A stretch of DNA of 64,000 nt from Alphaproteobacteria bacterium (GCA_021775995.1 JAJFGS010000011.1:1-64000), one strand, 5' to 3'. Shown: positions 25,232-35,341, counted from the stretch's first letter. Program-made: numbers and translations. Notes: generated by a model from the sequence alone, not told the origin.

Positions 25232-26325
25232 AGAAGGTCTTGCCCTTGGCTTTGAATAGGTTTTACTTTTTGACCAGAAACGACAAATTCTTGACCTACA
25301 GTAATCACTTGAATGCTATCGGGTAGTCCTCCAATCCATAAATAATCAGGCGTATCTTTCAAAAACTTTATAGGTCTGAACTCAACAATATTATTACTAT
25401 TCACGGTCTTAACACCCACTGTACCATCATCTGCCAATGATAATATTGAAGGAGAAATTTTATAGGCTTTGTCCTCTTTAAAGGGTACAAGGATTTTTGC
25501 TGTTAAACCTTCCCTAATGGCATGATCTTGATTAGGAACCGTCATTTCCATTTTAAAAGTTCGTGTATTTATATCCGCCGCCGCCGCAATAAAAGTCACT
25601 GTTCCTTCAACAACTTGAGTATTTAAAAGCACAGCACTGGCAATATCTCCTTCACTTAAACTATCAATCTGTTTTTCGGTTAAAAAACCGCTTATTTCTA
25701 TCGGGTTCAAATCAACAATTTCTAAAAGTTCATCTCCTTTAGAAATATAATCACCAATTTCAATCATTTGATCATTTATGATACCACCAAAAGGAGCCCT
25801 AATTACAATATCTGATAATTCTTCTTGAGCCTGTTTGACTTGAGCGCGTGCCGATTGAAGTTCCGCCTCTTTTTCTGCCAAACGAACGCGTGAATTAAAA
25901 CCTTTCTCAGCCAACTCTTTAGAGGCATTAAATTGAATTTCACGTTGCTTCAATATTTGTTGTGCTTCTTCAACACGGGCAGAACGATCTCTTACCTCAA
26001 GTCGTGCTAAAACCTGTCCTTTTTTTACTTTATCTCCTTTATCAACTTGAAGTGAAGCAATTTGACCTTCTGTTTCTGCACGAATAATAACCTGACGTGA
26101 CGCTTGAGTTCGTCCCGTGACTTCAATCTCATCATCCATCATTTGAGCCGTCAGATTTTGTACACGTACTTCCAGTATATCTTTTTGTTTTAAATCTGCT
26201 TCAGAGATTTGCCCTACCGTTTCTAGCGCATTCGTAGAGCTCTCTTCTTCCCCATTAAAACCGCTCAATATCCATAAAGCAGCGACAACGGTAATAACTA
26301 AAGCAATCAATATTGATTTATTCAT
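25228..26325 (-). CDS. RND efflux periplasmic adaptor (membrane fusion protein)
   Basis: A 365-aa protein with one N-terminal membrane anchor (ILIALVITVVAALWIL). The lipoyl-like half-motifs are TEGQIASLQVDKGDKVKKGQ and VIRAPFGGIINDQMIEIGDY, separated by an alpha-helical hairpin rich in Glu, Ala and Gln (residues 120-175). A beta-barrel domain follows. It links the permease to an outer-membrane channel. Its stop overlaps the permease start (ATGA), so the two form an operon. Confidence 0.92.
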   Translation of the reverse strand: MNKSILIALVITVVAALWILSGFNGEEESSTNALETVGQISEADLKQKDILEVRVQNLTAQMMDDEIEVTGRTQASRQVIIRAETEGQIASLQVDKGDKVKKGQVLARLEVRDRSARVEEAQQILKQREIQFNASKELAEKGFNSRVRLAEKEAELQSARAQVKQAQEELSDIVIRAPFGGIINDQMIEIGDYISKGDELLEIVDLNPIEISGFLTEKQIDSLSEGDIASAVLLNTQVVEGTVTFIAAAADINTRTFKMEMTVPNQDHAIREGLTAKILVPFKEDKAYKISPSILSLADDGTVGVKTVNSNNIVEFRPIKFLKDTPDYLWIGGLPDSIQVITVGQEFVVSGQKVKPIQSQGQDLL

Positions 26326-26424
26326 AATTTTTCTAATTTTAAACGTTTATTGATTTCCTGATAAAACATGAAATTGAACCTAAAGTACAGAAAAAGCTCA
26401 AACATTTAGTCATTTTAAAAGATA

Positions 26425-26460
26425 TAAAAAAAACCGCCCTACATCTAAGTAGAGCGGTTA
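26425..26460 (-). terminator. Rho-independent terminator of gcrA
   Basis: Read on the minus strand: AACCGCTCTAC-loop-GTAGGGCGGTT followed by eight T. It lies 65 bp after the gcrA stop and before the efflux operon start. Confidence 0.8.
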
Positions 26461-26524
26461 AATATTTAAAAAGGAAGTTTTTTACAAAGGATAAACAAAT
26501 GACATATTAAACCCTCTAATAAAT

Positions 26525-27013
26525 CTAACCGTTAGCGGCTGTTTTTATTTCCAAATCAACTGGCGCACCAGCATCTTCTGTAAAATCTTTAGCGTTTAAT
26601 GTACGTGCACGAGATGTTACTTGATAAGCAATCATCGCATGATTTTCACAATAAGGCGTTCCTTCTAATGTTGCACAGCCACAAAAAGAAAAATCATCCC
26701 CTTGTGGGTCACCATTCGGCCAACGGCACATTTTATCGCGTAATTCTTCCATTGAAATCTGTTTGCCCAAGTAAATAGGGACTTTCTTCGCTGGACGCCT
26801 CAAGGCAGCAAGAGGAGCATCATTATTTGACTTAATTTTCTTGGTATTCTGCTGAATAGGAGAAACACGGCTGGATAATTTTAAACGATGCGCTTTCCCA
26901 ATAACAGCATTACGGGTAACACCCTCGCCTAGTTCTTTAGCAATTTCTGCCGCCGTTTTACCTTCACCCCAAAGTTTCTTAAGCAAATCAACGCGATCAT
27001 CACTCCAACTCAT
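26525..27013 (-). CDS. gcrA: GcrA cell-cycle regulator
   Basis: A 162-aa protein with the GcrA N-terminal helix-turn-helix: MSWSDDRVDLLKKLWGEGKT, AEIAKELGEGVTRNAVIGKA and HRLKLSSR. GcrA binds sigma-70 RNA polymerase and activates promoters carrying methylated GANTC sites in alphaproteobacteria. The C-terminal part has CRWPNGDPQGDDFSFCG and CENH, conserved in the family. AGATATT-rich DNA precedes the start. It is the clearest clade marker in the window. Confidence 0.95.
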   Translation of the reverse strand: MSWSDDRVDLLKKLWGEGKTAAEIAKELGEGVTRNAVIGKAHRLKLSSRVSPIQQNTKKIKSNNDAPLAALRRPAKKVPIYLGKQISMEELRDKMCRWPNGDPQGDDFSFCGCATLEGTPYCENHAMIAYQVTSRARTLNAKDFTEDAGAPVDLEIKTAANG

Positions 27014-27203
27014 AATATCTCCCCACTTTACTGAAAAACGACTTAAAATGCGTTATTACAGATATCTATAAAATTTATCTTGAAAACTGAGAAGACTTTA
27101 ACAACGAAGTGATTCTCTGACTAGAGTCGGAAGCAATTAAAATTTCTTTATCCACAAAAACGAATTTTATATTTTTAAGTGGGTAACTTTTTTTAACGCA
27201 AGG

Positions 27204-28127
27204 TCAGGCATTAAGATTCAAACCCCAAACGCTATACCGATCTTCATCATCCATCCAGTCTTCACTAACTTTTACAAATAATTTCAAATGAATTGTTGTT
27301 TCAAAAAGTTTTTCTAATTCTTCTCGTGACTGTTGCCCAATTTTTTTAATCATTGATCCGCCCTTACCTAAAATAATTTTCTTATGAGCTTCACGATTAA
27401 TAAAAATTGTTTGATCAATCTTTATATCGCCATTATCAAAATTTTCCCAATTTTCTGTTTCTACTGTTAAAGCATAGGGAATCTCTTGATGCAACAATCT
27501 AAATAATTTTTCACGCGTAACTTCAGCCGCCATGAGACGCATCGGCATGTCAGTTAAATGATCTTCGGGATAGTGCCACGCACCTATAGAAACATTTTTT
27601 GCAAGGTAATCCATCAAGTCTTCAACACCACTACCTTTTAATGCAGACAACATAAAAGTGGCTTCAAAATCATAAGATTCATTCAGCTTCAAAGATATAT
27701 CTAGCAACGCATCCCGCTTGATACGATCAATCTTATTAAGCACTAAAATATAACGTTTATTTGAGTCCTTATCTTCCTTTAAACGATCTAAAATAAGCTG
27801 TGTTGAGTGACCTATCTTTTTTGATACATCCACCAGAAGAACAATAATTTCTGTATCTGCAATACCTTCCCAAGCAGAAGCAACAATGGCACGCTCCATT
27901 TTATTTTTTTTATCCGCTTCAAAAATTCCTGGTGTATCAACAAAAACAATTTGAGATTGATCCTGCACAGCAACGGCCAAAACACGAGTACGCGTTGTTT
28001 GCACCTTGGGTGACACAATAGAAACCTTCATACCAATAATTTTATTTAATAAAGTGGACTTTCCTGCATTTGGTTCGCCAATCAAAGCAACAAATCCAAA
28101 TTTTTGTTCTTGGGAATCAACTGTCAT
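27204..28127 (-). CDS. era: GTPase Era
   Basis: A 307-aa protein. G1 is LIGEPNAGKSTLLNKIIG, G2/G3 include TTRTRV and VDTPGIFE, G4 is NKID, and a C-terminal KH domain carries IILGKGGSMIKKIG. Era binds the 3' end of 16S rRNA and controls 30S assembly. Its start overlaps the rnc stop by 4 bp, the classic rnc-era arrangement. The 190 bp between its stop and gcrA hold no gene. Confidence 0.97.
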   Translation of the reverse strand: MTVDSQEQKFGFVALIGEPNAGKSTLLNKIIGMKVSIVSPKVQTTRTRVLAVAVQDQSQIVFVDTPGIFEADKKNKMERAIVASAWEGIADTEIIVLLVDVSKKIGHSTQLILDRLKEDKDSNKRYILVLNKIDRIKRDALLDISLKLNESYDFEATFMLSALKGSGVEDLMDYLAKNVSIGAWHYPEDHLTDMPMRLMAAEVTREKLFRLLHQEIPYALTVETENWENFDNGDIKIDQTIFINREAHKKIILGKGGSMIKKIGQQSREELEKLFETTIHLKLFVKVSEDWMDDEDRYSVWGLNLNA

Positions 28128-28795
28128 TTATTTAACTTTTTAAGCATAAGGCGTGCCGCAGTTTTTTCAGCTTGTCTACGTGATGATCCTTCAGCTTCTA
28201 CAGAACCCTGACCATCAACAGTTAAACGCATTAAAAACATAGGTGCATGATCAGGGCCAGATTTTTCAGCCACTTCGTATAAAGGAAGATCTAAACTCCG
28301 TGCTTGCACCCATTCTTGCAATTCTGTCTTTGGATCCTGAGGGGCTTTTTCAAGCGTTTTAATATTATCGCCCCATAATTTTAGAATAACCTTTTGTGCT
28401 ACATCATAGCCACCATCACGGTAAATCGCTCCCAACAAAGATTCAACAACATCAGCAATAATATTTTCGTTTAGATTTCCGCCAGATACACGTTCAGACT
28501 CTGATAAAATGATAAAATCTCCAATTTTATGAGCTTGACCAATAACAGCACATGTTACCCCTTGAACCAGTGCTGTATGACGTTTAGCCAAACCACCTTC
28601 ATTTTCACCCCGAAATTCTGTAAAAAGCGCATCAGCAATAACAAGACCCAAAACACGGTCTCCTAAAAATTCCAATCGTTGGTAATTGTAGGCATCATTC
28701 GTACTAGAATGGGTTAAAGCACGCTCTAATAAATGACGGTCTTTAAATTTATAACCGATAATATCTTCTAATTGTGTGAAAGACCGCTCTTCCAT
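28124..28795 (-). CDS. rnc: Ribonuclease III
   Basis: A 223-aa enzyme that cuts double-stranded RNA, including rRNA precursors. The signature is QRLEFLGDRVLGLVIADALF with the catalytic acidic residues, plus the second acidic site in ADVVESLLGAIYRDGG. A dsRNA-binding domain fills the C-terminus (DPKTELQEWVQ and SSRRQAEKTAARLML). Its start codon directly touches the lepB stop, and its end overlaps era. Confidence 0.97.
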   Translation of the reverse strand: MEERSFTQLEDIIGYKFKDRHLLERALTHSSTNDAYNYQRLEFLGDRVLGLVIADALFTEFRGENEGGLAKRHTALVQGVTCAVIGQAHKIGDFIILSESERVSGGNLNENIIADVVESLLGAIYRDGGYDVAQKVILKLWGDNIKTLEKAPQDPKTELQEWVQARSLDLPLYEVAEKSGPDHAPMFLMRLTVDGQGSVEAEGSSRRQAEKTAARLMLKKLNK

Positions 28796-29653
28796 TTAGT
28801 TCGTAGTTTTTTCTTCAGGGCGAACAGGACCGATTAAATCAAACATCCGATAAAAACGCATTGTTCCAGGCCATGACAAAGGGTTAAACATCTGCGCACT
28901 TTCATTTACTGAGAAGAATAAAATTTCTGCGCGCCCAACAAAATTATCAAACGGAACAAAGCCCACTAAAGATGAAACGCGGCTATCCATTGAATTATCA
29001 CGATTATCGCCCATCATAAAATAATGATTGGCAGGAATTGTATATTCAGGCGTGTTATCTAACTCCTCATTATCGCTCTCTTCATAGATACGATGCATGA
29101 TACCACCAGGCAATGTTTCAATATATTCCATGACAGGCCGTTCAATCAAATCCGTATTATCATCACTTTGAACCAAACCAACAGGTTCGCGCTCTACCAA
29201 TTCACCGTTAATATATAAACGACCAGCGATAACCTGAATGGTTTCACCCGGCAGCCCAACGAGACGTTTTATATAATCAATGGAGGGATTGGACGGTAAT
29301 CTAAAAACAACAACGTCCCCACGCTTAGGCTTTTCCTCCATCATACGTCCTTCAAAATTAGCCATACCAAAAGGAAAGGAATATTTGCTGTAACCATAAG
29401 CAGGCTTACTGACAAAAAGATAATCACCCACTAACAAGGTTGGCAACATAGAACCAGAAGGAATATTAAAGGGTTCATATAAAAAGGTACGAATAACCAA
29501 AGCTAATAAAACTGCAATAATCGCTGTTTTAGCAAACTCGCTTACTTCACCTTTTTCAATAAGAGGGGCTTCGCTCCCTACATCTGCTGGTTTTTCTTTG
29601 GGATTGGCCTTTAAAGACTTCTCAATTGAAGAGTTTTTTGTATTTTTTATCAT
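28796..29653 (-). CDS. lepB: Signal peptidase I
   Basis: A 285-aa membrane serine protease that removes signal peptides. A hydrophobic anchor lies at residues 40-60 (AIIAVLLALVIRTFLYEPF). The catalytic Ser is in NIPSGSMLPTLLVGDYLFV, the general-base Lys in IDYIKRLVGLPGE, and the C-terminal signature is MMGDNRDNSMDSR. The first 35 residues form a hydrophilic extension. It sits in the conserved lepB-rnc-era order. Confidence 0.96.
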   Translation of the reverse strand: MIKNTKNSSIEKSLKANPKEKPADVGSEAPLIEKGEVSEFAKTAIIAVLLALVIRTFLYEPFNIPSGSMLPTLLVGDYLFVSKPAYGYSKYSFPFGMANFEGRMMEEKPKRGDVVVFRLPSNPSIDYIKRLVGLPGETIQVIAGRLYINGELVEREPVGLVQSDDNTDLIERPVMEYIETLPGGIMHRIYEESDNEELDNTPEYTIPANHYFMMGDNRDNSMDSRVSSLVGFVPFDNFVGRAEILFFSVNESAQMFNPLSWPGTMRFYRMFDLIGPVRPEEKTTN

Positions 29654-29713
29654 AGCAACAACATGTATCCGAAATATTCTTTAAAAACCAGCCCGAAATA
29701 CCTAATTTATCAG

Positions 29714-30115
29714 TTATATTACCTCAATAATGACCTGCGCCTGAGCATAAGGCGGCTCATCACTCATAGAAAGATGTATTAAGGTTGGCATATCCTCAGG
29801 CGTTATTTCCTTCAATTTTTCTAAGGCACCATGAAATAGTGTTAATATGGGTTTGCCAAGAGCATCATTTTTTACTTCTATATCTTTCATATAAATCCCC
29901 TCCCTAAAACCCGTGCCTAAAGCTTTTGCGCAAGCTTCTTTTGCAGCAAAGCGTTTTGCCAAACTCATAATTTTATTTTCTACTGTTTGTAATGATTCAA
30001 TATGACTAGCCTCACGATCGGTGAAATAACGTTCAACAAAACGTTTTTCATGGCTATCCATCAGTTTTTGAATACGACGGCTATCAACCAAATCAATACC
30101 TGTTCCTATAATCAT
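29714..30115 (-). CDS. acpS: Holo-[acyl-carrier-protein] synthase
   Basis: A 133-aa phosphopantetheinyl transferase that loads the CoA arm onto ACP. The motifs are IGTGIDLVDSRRI at the start (metal-binding Asp) and AKRFAAKEACAKALGTGF in the middle. Its substrate AcpP is encoded at 38151-38390. Its start overlaps the DUF2062 gene stop by 4 bp. Confidence 0.96.
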   Translation of the reverse strand: MIIGTGIDLVDSRRIQKLMDSHEKRFVERYFTDREASHIESLQTVENKIMSLAKRFAAKEACAKALGTGFREGIYMKDIEVKNDALGKPILTLFHGALEKLKEITPEDMPTLIHLSMSDEPPYAQAQVIIEVI

Positions 30116-30822
30116 TTGTTTTTCCGTTCTTTTTTCTCATGACGGTGATCAATAATTTTATGAACTTTTTTACTGACAACTATGCGTGAAGCTCTCCCTG
30201 CCGTTATCATATAAAAAAAGCTGTAATAAAACATTGGATAGGTAAAGACCGCCATAATGTAACCACCAACCAGAGTAGGCAAAATTATTTTGTGTAAATA
30301 TTCGTAACTTTTTTCTAAAACATCCGCAGGGAAATCAGATTGGAAAAAAGATGTTATTCCGACCAAACCTAATAAAAAGTTTCCTGACTCCTCTAAACTA
30401 GTCACTAAAATAACTTCTATAGTTTCAAAAATATTTGCAAAAATATTTTGATCTGTTTGTATCTCTAAAACCATATTGTAACCCAATAAAGTCAAAGATA
30501 AATTTCCTACGTTATAGGCTATGATAAATAAGATTGGAAACGTCCATGGATTACCAAAAGCAGTACCCAGCAATGACGCGGGGAAATTTGCCCTTACTAT
30601 CTTACAAAAAATAAAACATTGTAAAATTTGAAAAGGTATCGTTGGCGTCCACGATACAACACAACCTGATGCCAACCCCATTGCAATATCACGTGTACTA
30701 TGTGGCATTCTTAAAATACGATATTTATAATAAATAATCGTTTTTTTAATACCCATCTTAGGCCATATGAAATTTCTTATTTTTGAAAATATCGATTCTC
30801 TATTACGTCTTTTAAAAAGCAT
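30112..30822 (-). CDS. DUF2062 membrane protein
   Basis: A 236-aa protein with about three membrane segments. The diagnostic stretch is DIAMGLASGCVVSWTPTIPF followed by LLGTAFGNPWTFPILF, both typical of DUF2062. The basic N-terminus would face the cytoplasm. Its role is unknown. It lies 5 bp after rsh and overlaps acpS, an order seen in alphaproteobacteria. Confidence 0.85.
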   Translation of the reverse strand: MLFKRRNRESIFSKIRNFIWPKMGIKKTIIYYKYRILRMPHSTRDIAMGLASGCVVSWTPTIPFQILQCFIFCKIVRANFPASLLGTAFGNPWTFPILFIIAYNVGNLSLTLLGYNMVLEIQTDQNIFANIFETIEVILVTSLEESGNFLLGLVGITSFFQSDFPADVLEKSYEYLHKIILPTLVGGYIMAVFTYPMFYYSFFYMITAGRASRIVVSKKVHKIIDHRHEKKERKNK

Positions 30823-30827
30823 AGATT

Positions 30828-32999
30828 TTATCGCCCCTTAGCCCGATCAACAGAAGTGATCTCTGGCGTTGCGCGCAATGCTGCGATAATATTGCTAAGA
30901 TGCTTCGTATCTTTCACATAGACATCAACCAAAATATCCCAAAAATCTAAAGAACGATTGGTAATTTTTAGATTTACAATATTACCACCATTTTTACCTA
31001 TAATCGTTGATACAGCCCCTAAACCCCCAGGTTGATTAAGAAATGTAACATTAAGACGACCAACATGTGATTCTGGTGAATCTGGTCCGTCTCCCCATGA
31101 CACGTCAATCCAACGCTCTGGTGTATCAGCAAAGGTTTCCAACGTATCACAATCAATCGTATGAATTGTCACACCTTTACCTGTTGTCACAATGCCCACA
31201 ATCCTATCCCCCGGCAAAGGATGGCAACAACGAGCAAAATGTACAGCCATACCAGGAATAAGCCCCTTAATGGGCATGGGTTGATTAGATCCTGTAGCAC
31301 GCGCTATCGCATAATCCTGAAAGCCCTCTTTAGGCATTTTTACAGTTTCGGTTTTATGAGCAGGGAAAATAATTTTGAAAACATCGCGCGCTGAAAAATG
31401 ACCAGAACCAATGTTAGCATAAATATCATCGGCCTCTTCTACCCGCATCTGCTTAATAATTCCTGCAACTGCTTTTTCAGTAAAATCATATTCTTCTAAC
31501 TGAAATATTTTTTTCAACATCGCCTTACCCAATATTATATATTCACTACGCTGTTGCAGTCTGATAAATCTTTTAATATGAGATCGAGCTTTGCCAGTAA
31601 CAACAAACCTTTCCCACGCTGGAGATGGGGTTTGCGTTTTAGAAGTAATAATATCAACCTGATCTCCATTTGCCAGTTTGGTATTCAAAGGCGCAATTCG
31701 CCCATTAACCTTTGAGCCAACACATTTATCACCGACATCAGAATGGACCGCATAGGCAAAATCAACAGGCGTTGCACCATTGGGAAGTTCTATCAAATCC
31801 CCCTTAGGAGAGAATACAAAAACTTTATCTTGAAATAATTCTAGCTTTGTATTTTCTAAAAAATCTTCAGGACGATGATCTTGCTCCAAAATATCAAGAA
31901 GCTCACGCAACCAACGATATTGCGTTAAATCTTTCACATTTACTTTTTTATCACCTTCTTTATAAGCCCAATGCGCAGCAACCCCTAAATCAGCTTCATG
32001 GTGCATTTCATGTGTCCGAATTTGAATTTCAATGCGCTGTTTTTCTGGTCCTAATACCGTTGTGTGAATCGAACGATACCCATTTGGTTTTGGTGTTGAT
32101 ATAAAATCTTTAAACCGTCCCGGAACCGTTGGATAGTTTGAATGAAGCACACCCAACGTATGATAACATTCATCAAGGTTATCAACCACAATACGAAACG
32201 CCATAATATCGGAAAGTTGCTCGAACGTTACATTCTTACGTTGCATTTTTTTCCAAATGGAATAGCGTGTTTTTTCACGCCCCGAAACTTCCCCTTTAAT
32301 ACCTTCCTTGGCAATTAAAGTTTCAAGATGCTTCATAATTTTTTTAACAACACTTCCGCCTTCTTTTCTCAAAAAAGTTAGACGATTGGTAATAGATTCC
32401 TGTGCCTCGGGGTTTAAATAAGAAAAAGCTAAATCAGAAAGCTCCTCCTTCATTTGATGAATCCCAATACGTTCTGCCAATGGAGCGTATATATCTAAAG
32501 TTTCGTGAGAAATACGCGCTGTTTTATCAGGCCTATCCTTAAAATGGTAAAGCGTACGCATATTATGAAGACGATCTGATAACTTAACGAGCAACACACG
32601 AATATCTTCGGACATAGCCAAAAGAAGTTTTCTAAAATTTTCAGCCTGCTTGCCTTCAAAAGTCTGGCTTTCAATTTTATTTAATTTACTCACCCCATTA
32701 ACCAGATCAGCAACCTCTTCACTAAATTTGTTCTTCACCTCGTCATAGGTAGCCGAAGTATCTTCCAGCGTATCATGTAAAATAGCGGTCATAATTGTTG
32801 CCACATCCATTTTCATATCAGCTAAGATCGAAGCAACTTCAACAGGGTGGGTATAATATGGCTCACCCGATACACGGGTTTGTCCTGCATGCTTTTCTTT
32901 CGCATACTCATAAGCCTGCTCGATCTGACCTACATCTAGATCAGGCGCATAGGCTTTCATTTTTGTTATAAGATCTTGAAATGCAGTATCAGTGGCCAA
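30828..32999 (-). CDS. rsh: Bifunctional (p)ppGpp synthetase/hydrolase (Rsh)
   Basis: A 723-aa RelA/SpoT homologue. The HD hydrolase domain shows YYTHPVEVA and AILHDTLEDT, with the metal-binding His-Asp intact. The synthetase domain has GRFKDFISTPKPNGYRSIHT; RxKD is the pattern of bifunctional enzymes. It continues with RIEIQIRTHEMH, a TGS domain (VFSPKGDLIELPNGATPVDF) and a C-terminal ACT domain. As a single long RSH it probably both makes and degrades the stringent alarmone. It heads the rsh-DUF2062-acpS-lepB-rnc-era run. Confidence 0.95.
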   Translation of the reverse strand: MATDTAFQDLITKMKAYAPDLDVGQIEQAYEYAKEKHAGQTRVSGEPYYTHPVEVASILADMKMDVATIMTAILHDTLEDTSATYDEVKNKFSEEVADLVNGVSKLNKIESQTFEGKQAENFRKLLLAMSEDIRVLLVKLSDRLHNMRTLYHFKDRPDKTARISHETLDIYAPLAERIGIHQMKEELSDLAFSYLNPEAQESITNRLTFLRKEGGSVVKKIMKHLETLIAKEGIKGEVSGREKTRYSIWKKMQRKNVTFEQLSDIMAFRIVVDNLDECYHTLGVLHSNYPTVPGRFKDFISTPKPNGYRSIHTTVLGPEKQRIEIQIRTHEMHHEADLGVAAHWAYKEGDKKVNVKDLTQYRWLRELLDILEQDHRPEDFLENTKLELFQDKVFVFSPKGDLIELPNGATPVDFAYAVHSDVGDKCVGSKVNGRIAPLNTKLANGDQVDIITSKTQTPSPAWERFVVTGKARSHIKRFIRLQQRSEYIILGKAMLKKIFQLEEYDFTEKAVAGIIKQMRVEEADDIYANIGSGHFSARDVFKIIFPAHKTETVKMPKEGFQDYAIARATGSNQPMPIKGLIPGMAVHFARCCHPLPGDRIVGIVTTGKGVTIHTIDCDTLETFADTPERWIDVSWGDGPDSPESHVGRLNVTFLNQPGGLGAVSTIIGKNGGNIVNLKITNRSLDFWDILVDVYVKDTKHLSNIIAALRATPEITSVDRAKGR

Positions 33000-33099
33000 A
33001 ATTGTGACTATCCCAAAGGTTAAATACGTAAAGGTTATGGTATAACTAAGCTAACATGATTATAGCGTGAAAGCCAATTTGAAAGCAGGTGATTGGGCA

Positions 33100-33125
33100 T
33101 AAAAAAGGCCGGAAAAACCGACCAT
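33100..33125 (-). terminator. Probable terminator of rpoZ
   Basis: On the minus strand GGTCGG-TTTTT-CCGGCC (one G-T pair) is followed by TTTTTT. It lies about 25 bp past the rpoZ stop. Confidence 0.65.
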
Positions 33126-33149
33126 TTTCGTTAATCTTAGAAGAAATAT

Positions 33150-33554
33150 TTAAGCAGTTTCCTTCTCGCCAGAAACATCACCAGAAACATCACCTGCTAA
33201 ATCTGCAAGGCTGGATGAATCTTCGTTGTTATCATCTGCTTCATCTGTATCATCCGCATCGCTCATTGAACCCCACTCTTCTTCACCTTCCATCATGTCA
33301 ATAACGTCTTCACCGTCATCATCCATGGCAATAACACGTTGGTTATTGCGAATTAGGTCCTCTTTAAGCTCGGGAACATCCACTGTTTCTTCAGCGATCT
33401 CACGCAAAGCAACAACAGGGTTTTTATCATTATCGCGATCAATTGTTAGACCAGCACCTGAACCAATTTTGCGGGCACGTTGAGAAGCCACCATTACCAG
33501 CTCAAAACGGTTTAAAACTTTATCAATACAATCTTCTACGGTTACGCGTGCCAT
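33150..33554 (-). CDS. rpoZ: RNA polymerase omega subunit
   Basis: A 134-aa protein that starts [20 protein letters not shown], then [12 protein letters not shown] and [14 protein letters not shown], all conserved in omega. Omega helps fold beta' and, with DksA, mediates the ppGpp response. The last 60 residues are very acidic, as in other alphaproteobacterial omegas. The rsh gene follows, a common pairing, though a terminator separates them here. Confidence 0.95.
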   Translation of the reverse strand: MARVTVEDCIDKVLNRFELVMVASQRARKIGSGAGLTIDRDNDKNPVVALREIAEETVDVPELKEDLIRNNQRVIAMDDDGEDVIDMMEGEEEWGSMSDADDTDEADDNNEDSSSLADLAGDVSGDVSGEKETA

Positions 33555-33654
33555 AATTTTCGCCTTATATTTAATGAATTCATGTTAATAAGCGCCGTTT
33601 ATAAGGCAAACCTATAAAAACTGCAAGCCTCAAGCTTCCTTTTTGGCGTTTTTA

Positions 33655-34314
33655 ATGGCAATCTACCTTATGAATAAGCCTCAAAATCCTATATCTCCAG
33701 ACCATAATTGCCAACTATGCCCACGATTAGCCGTATTTCGTGACCAAAACCGCACAAAATTTCCTGATAAATTCAATGCGCCCGTCCCATCCTTTGGCTC
33801 ACTTGATGCTGAATTGCTCGTTGTTGGTCTTGCCCCTGGCTTAAAAGGTGCAAATTTTAGCGGCCGGCCCTTTACAGGTGATTTTGCAGGAGAGCTTCTT
33901 TATGGCACACTTTTAAAATATGGCTTTGCCAAAGGTGAATTTAAAGCACATCCCGATGATGGATTAGAACTTATAAATTGTCGTATTACAAATGCCGTAC
34001 GCTGTGTCCCACCAGAAAATAAACCAATAGGTTCAGAAATAAATACCTGCGCAACGTTTTTAAAAAATCAAATTGCAGTCATGCCGAATTTAAAACTAAT
34101 TGTCTCACTTGGTCTTGTCTCTCATAACACAGTTTTAAAAACACACAATGAAAAACTTTCTGCTTTTAAATTTGTCCATAAAGAAGAACATAAATTAAAT
34201 AATGGCTTAACTTTAATTGATAGTTATCATTGTTCAAAATACAACACTTCAACTAAAAGGCTGACTGAACCTATGTTTCATGAAGTTTTTGAACTAGCAA
34301 AAGAAAAGCTCTAA
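33655..34314 (+). CDS. Uracil-DNA glycosylase, family 5 (UdgB-like)
   Basis: About 219 aa from ATG 33655; ATG 33670 and TTG 33643 are other in-frame starts, with no strong ribosome site to decide. NCQLCPRL gives two cysteines of the iron-sulfur cluster, and C at NCRITNAVRCVPPENK supplies more. The catalytic region GLAPGLKGANFSGRPFTGDF is typical of family 5, which removes uracil and other deaminated bases. It is divergent from rpoZ and convergent with the Trm112 gene. Confidence 0.87.
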   Translation: MAIYLMNKPQNPISPDHNCQLCPRLAVFRDQNRTKFPDKFNAPVPSFGSLDAELLVVGLAPGLKGANFSGRPFTGDFAGELLYGTLLKYGFAKGEFKAHPDDGLELINCRITNAVRCVPPENKPIGSEINTCATFLKNQIAVMPNLKLIVSLGLVSHNTVLKTHNEKLSAFKFVHKEEHKLNNGLTLIDSYHCSKYNTSTKRLTEPMFHEVFELAKEKL

Positions 34315-34315
34315 A

Positions 34316-34510
34316 TTATTTCTGGATTTCTTTATCATCCATATGACGTGCTTCATCAGGTAGCATCACAGGAATTCCATCGCGAATAGGGTAAGCCAGT
34401 GCAGCTTGATCAGAAAGCAGTTCTTGTTTATCCGCATCATAACGAAGGGGAACCTTCGTCAAAGGACAAACTAAAATTTCAAGTAACTTAGGGTCAATTT
34501 CTTGCGCCAT
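34316..34510 (-). CDS. Trm112 family protein
   Basis: A 64-aa protein: [18 protein letters not shown], then [16 protein letters not shown], which are the Trm112/YcaR hallmarks. In eukaryotes Trm112 activates methyltransferases; the bacterial role is not firmly known. Only one cysteine of the zinc knuckle remains, as is common in bacterial members. It follows the YbaK-like gene by 5 bp. Confidence 0.9.
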   Translation of the reverse strand: MAQEIDPKLLEILVCPLTKVPLRYDADKQELLSDQAALAYPIRDGIPVMLPDEARHMDDKEIQK

Positions 34511-34515
34511 AATAA

Positions 34516-35061
34516 TTATTCCTCTTTTGGTTTTGCTCCAAAAAAATCCACAATGTGTGCTTCATGTCCTGTGCTTTCAATAAACTTTATAAGATCTGCA
34601 GGTGTTAAAGATACTGTCATCGTATTCAATAAAGGATGATAATTCACAATATCTGTTTCCATCATGCTCTTATCCAAAAACACCCGAACTTTATTATCTG
34701 TATCGTTAATAATAGAAAAAGGACAGACCGAACCTGGACGAACACCCAAATATTCCCATAAACGCTCCGCCGAACCAAAAGACAGCCTACCCGAATCAAT
34801 AATACGCGGTAATACCTTAATATCGACTTCTGTAGCATTTTGAAGGACAACAAGAAAGTTCTCCTTCTTCTTATCTCTTAAAAATAGATTACGACAATGG
34901 GTCCCTGAAATCTGTAGATCAACCTTTTCGCTTTCCGCTACGGTAAATACTGCCTCATGATGATGATGTTCATAACAAATATCTAATGATTTCAATACGT
35001 TGAATAATTCATCTGGAGATGTTGGCATCTCTTCATTATCGGCGGTGCGTACAGCTGTCAT
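34516..35061 (-). CDS. YbaK/ProX-type aminoacyl-tRNA deacylase
   Basis: A 181-aa protein of the prolyl-tRNA editing superfamily. The segments are [37 protein letters not shown] and [13 protein letters not shown], as in ProX proteins that hydrolyse Ala-tRNA(Pro). It acts in trans where ProRS lacks an editing insert. It forms a two-gene unit with the Trm112 gene downstream. Confidence 0.87.
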   Translation of the reverse strand: MTAVRTADNEEMPTSPDELFNVLKSLDICYEHHHHEAVFTVAESEKVDLQISGTHCRNLFLRDKKKENFLVVLQNATEVDIKVLPRIIDSGRLSFGSAERLWEYLGVRPGSVCPFSIINDTDNKVRVFLDKSMMETDIVNYHPLLNTMTVSLTPADLIKFIESTGHEAHIVDFFGAKPKEE

Positions 35062-35170
35062 CTTTACAGTTTTTTCATAAACTTTTGCAATAATGTCAGT
35101 ACGTTATTATGCTTTGCCCGCATTTTCAATGACATTTGTTTAAAACATGGCAGATATGAGAAAATAAAGT

Positions 35171-35341
35171 ATGGAAGATGAGATAGGAACAATTGGTGGT
35201 GTAAAAGAATTGGCTGTTTTAGACAACGCGCCACCTGGTGACCTTTCGTTATCTAAAATAATTGGCGCACCTGAAACGACAGCAACAGCGCCTTCAGCAA
35301 CGACACATCAAATGAATTTAAAAGGAATGACGCCCAAATGA
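35171..35341 (+). CDS. Small unknown protein coupled to the next gene
   Basis: A 56-aa frame from ATG 35171 (MEDEIGTIGGVKELAV...). It is rich in Ala, Thr and Pro in the second half and has no membrane segment. Its TGA overlaps the next ATG by 4 bp (ATGA at 35338-35341), the arrangement of co-translated genes, which is the main reason to believe it. The upstream site AAATAAAG is weak. I do not recognise it. Confidence 0.55.
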   Translation: MEDEIGTIGGVKELAVLDNAPPGDLSLSKIIGAPETTATAPSATTHQMNLKGMTPK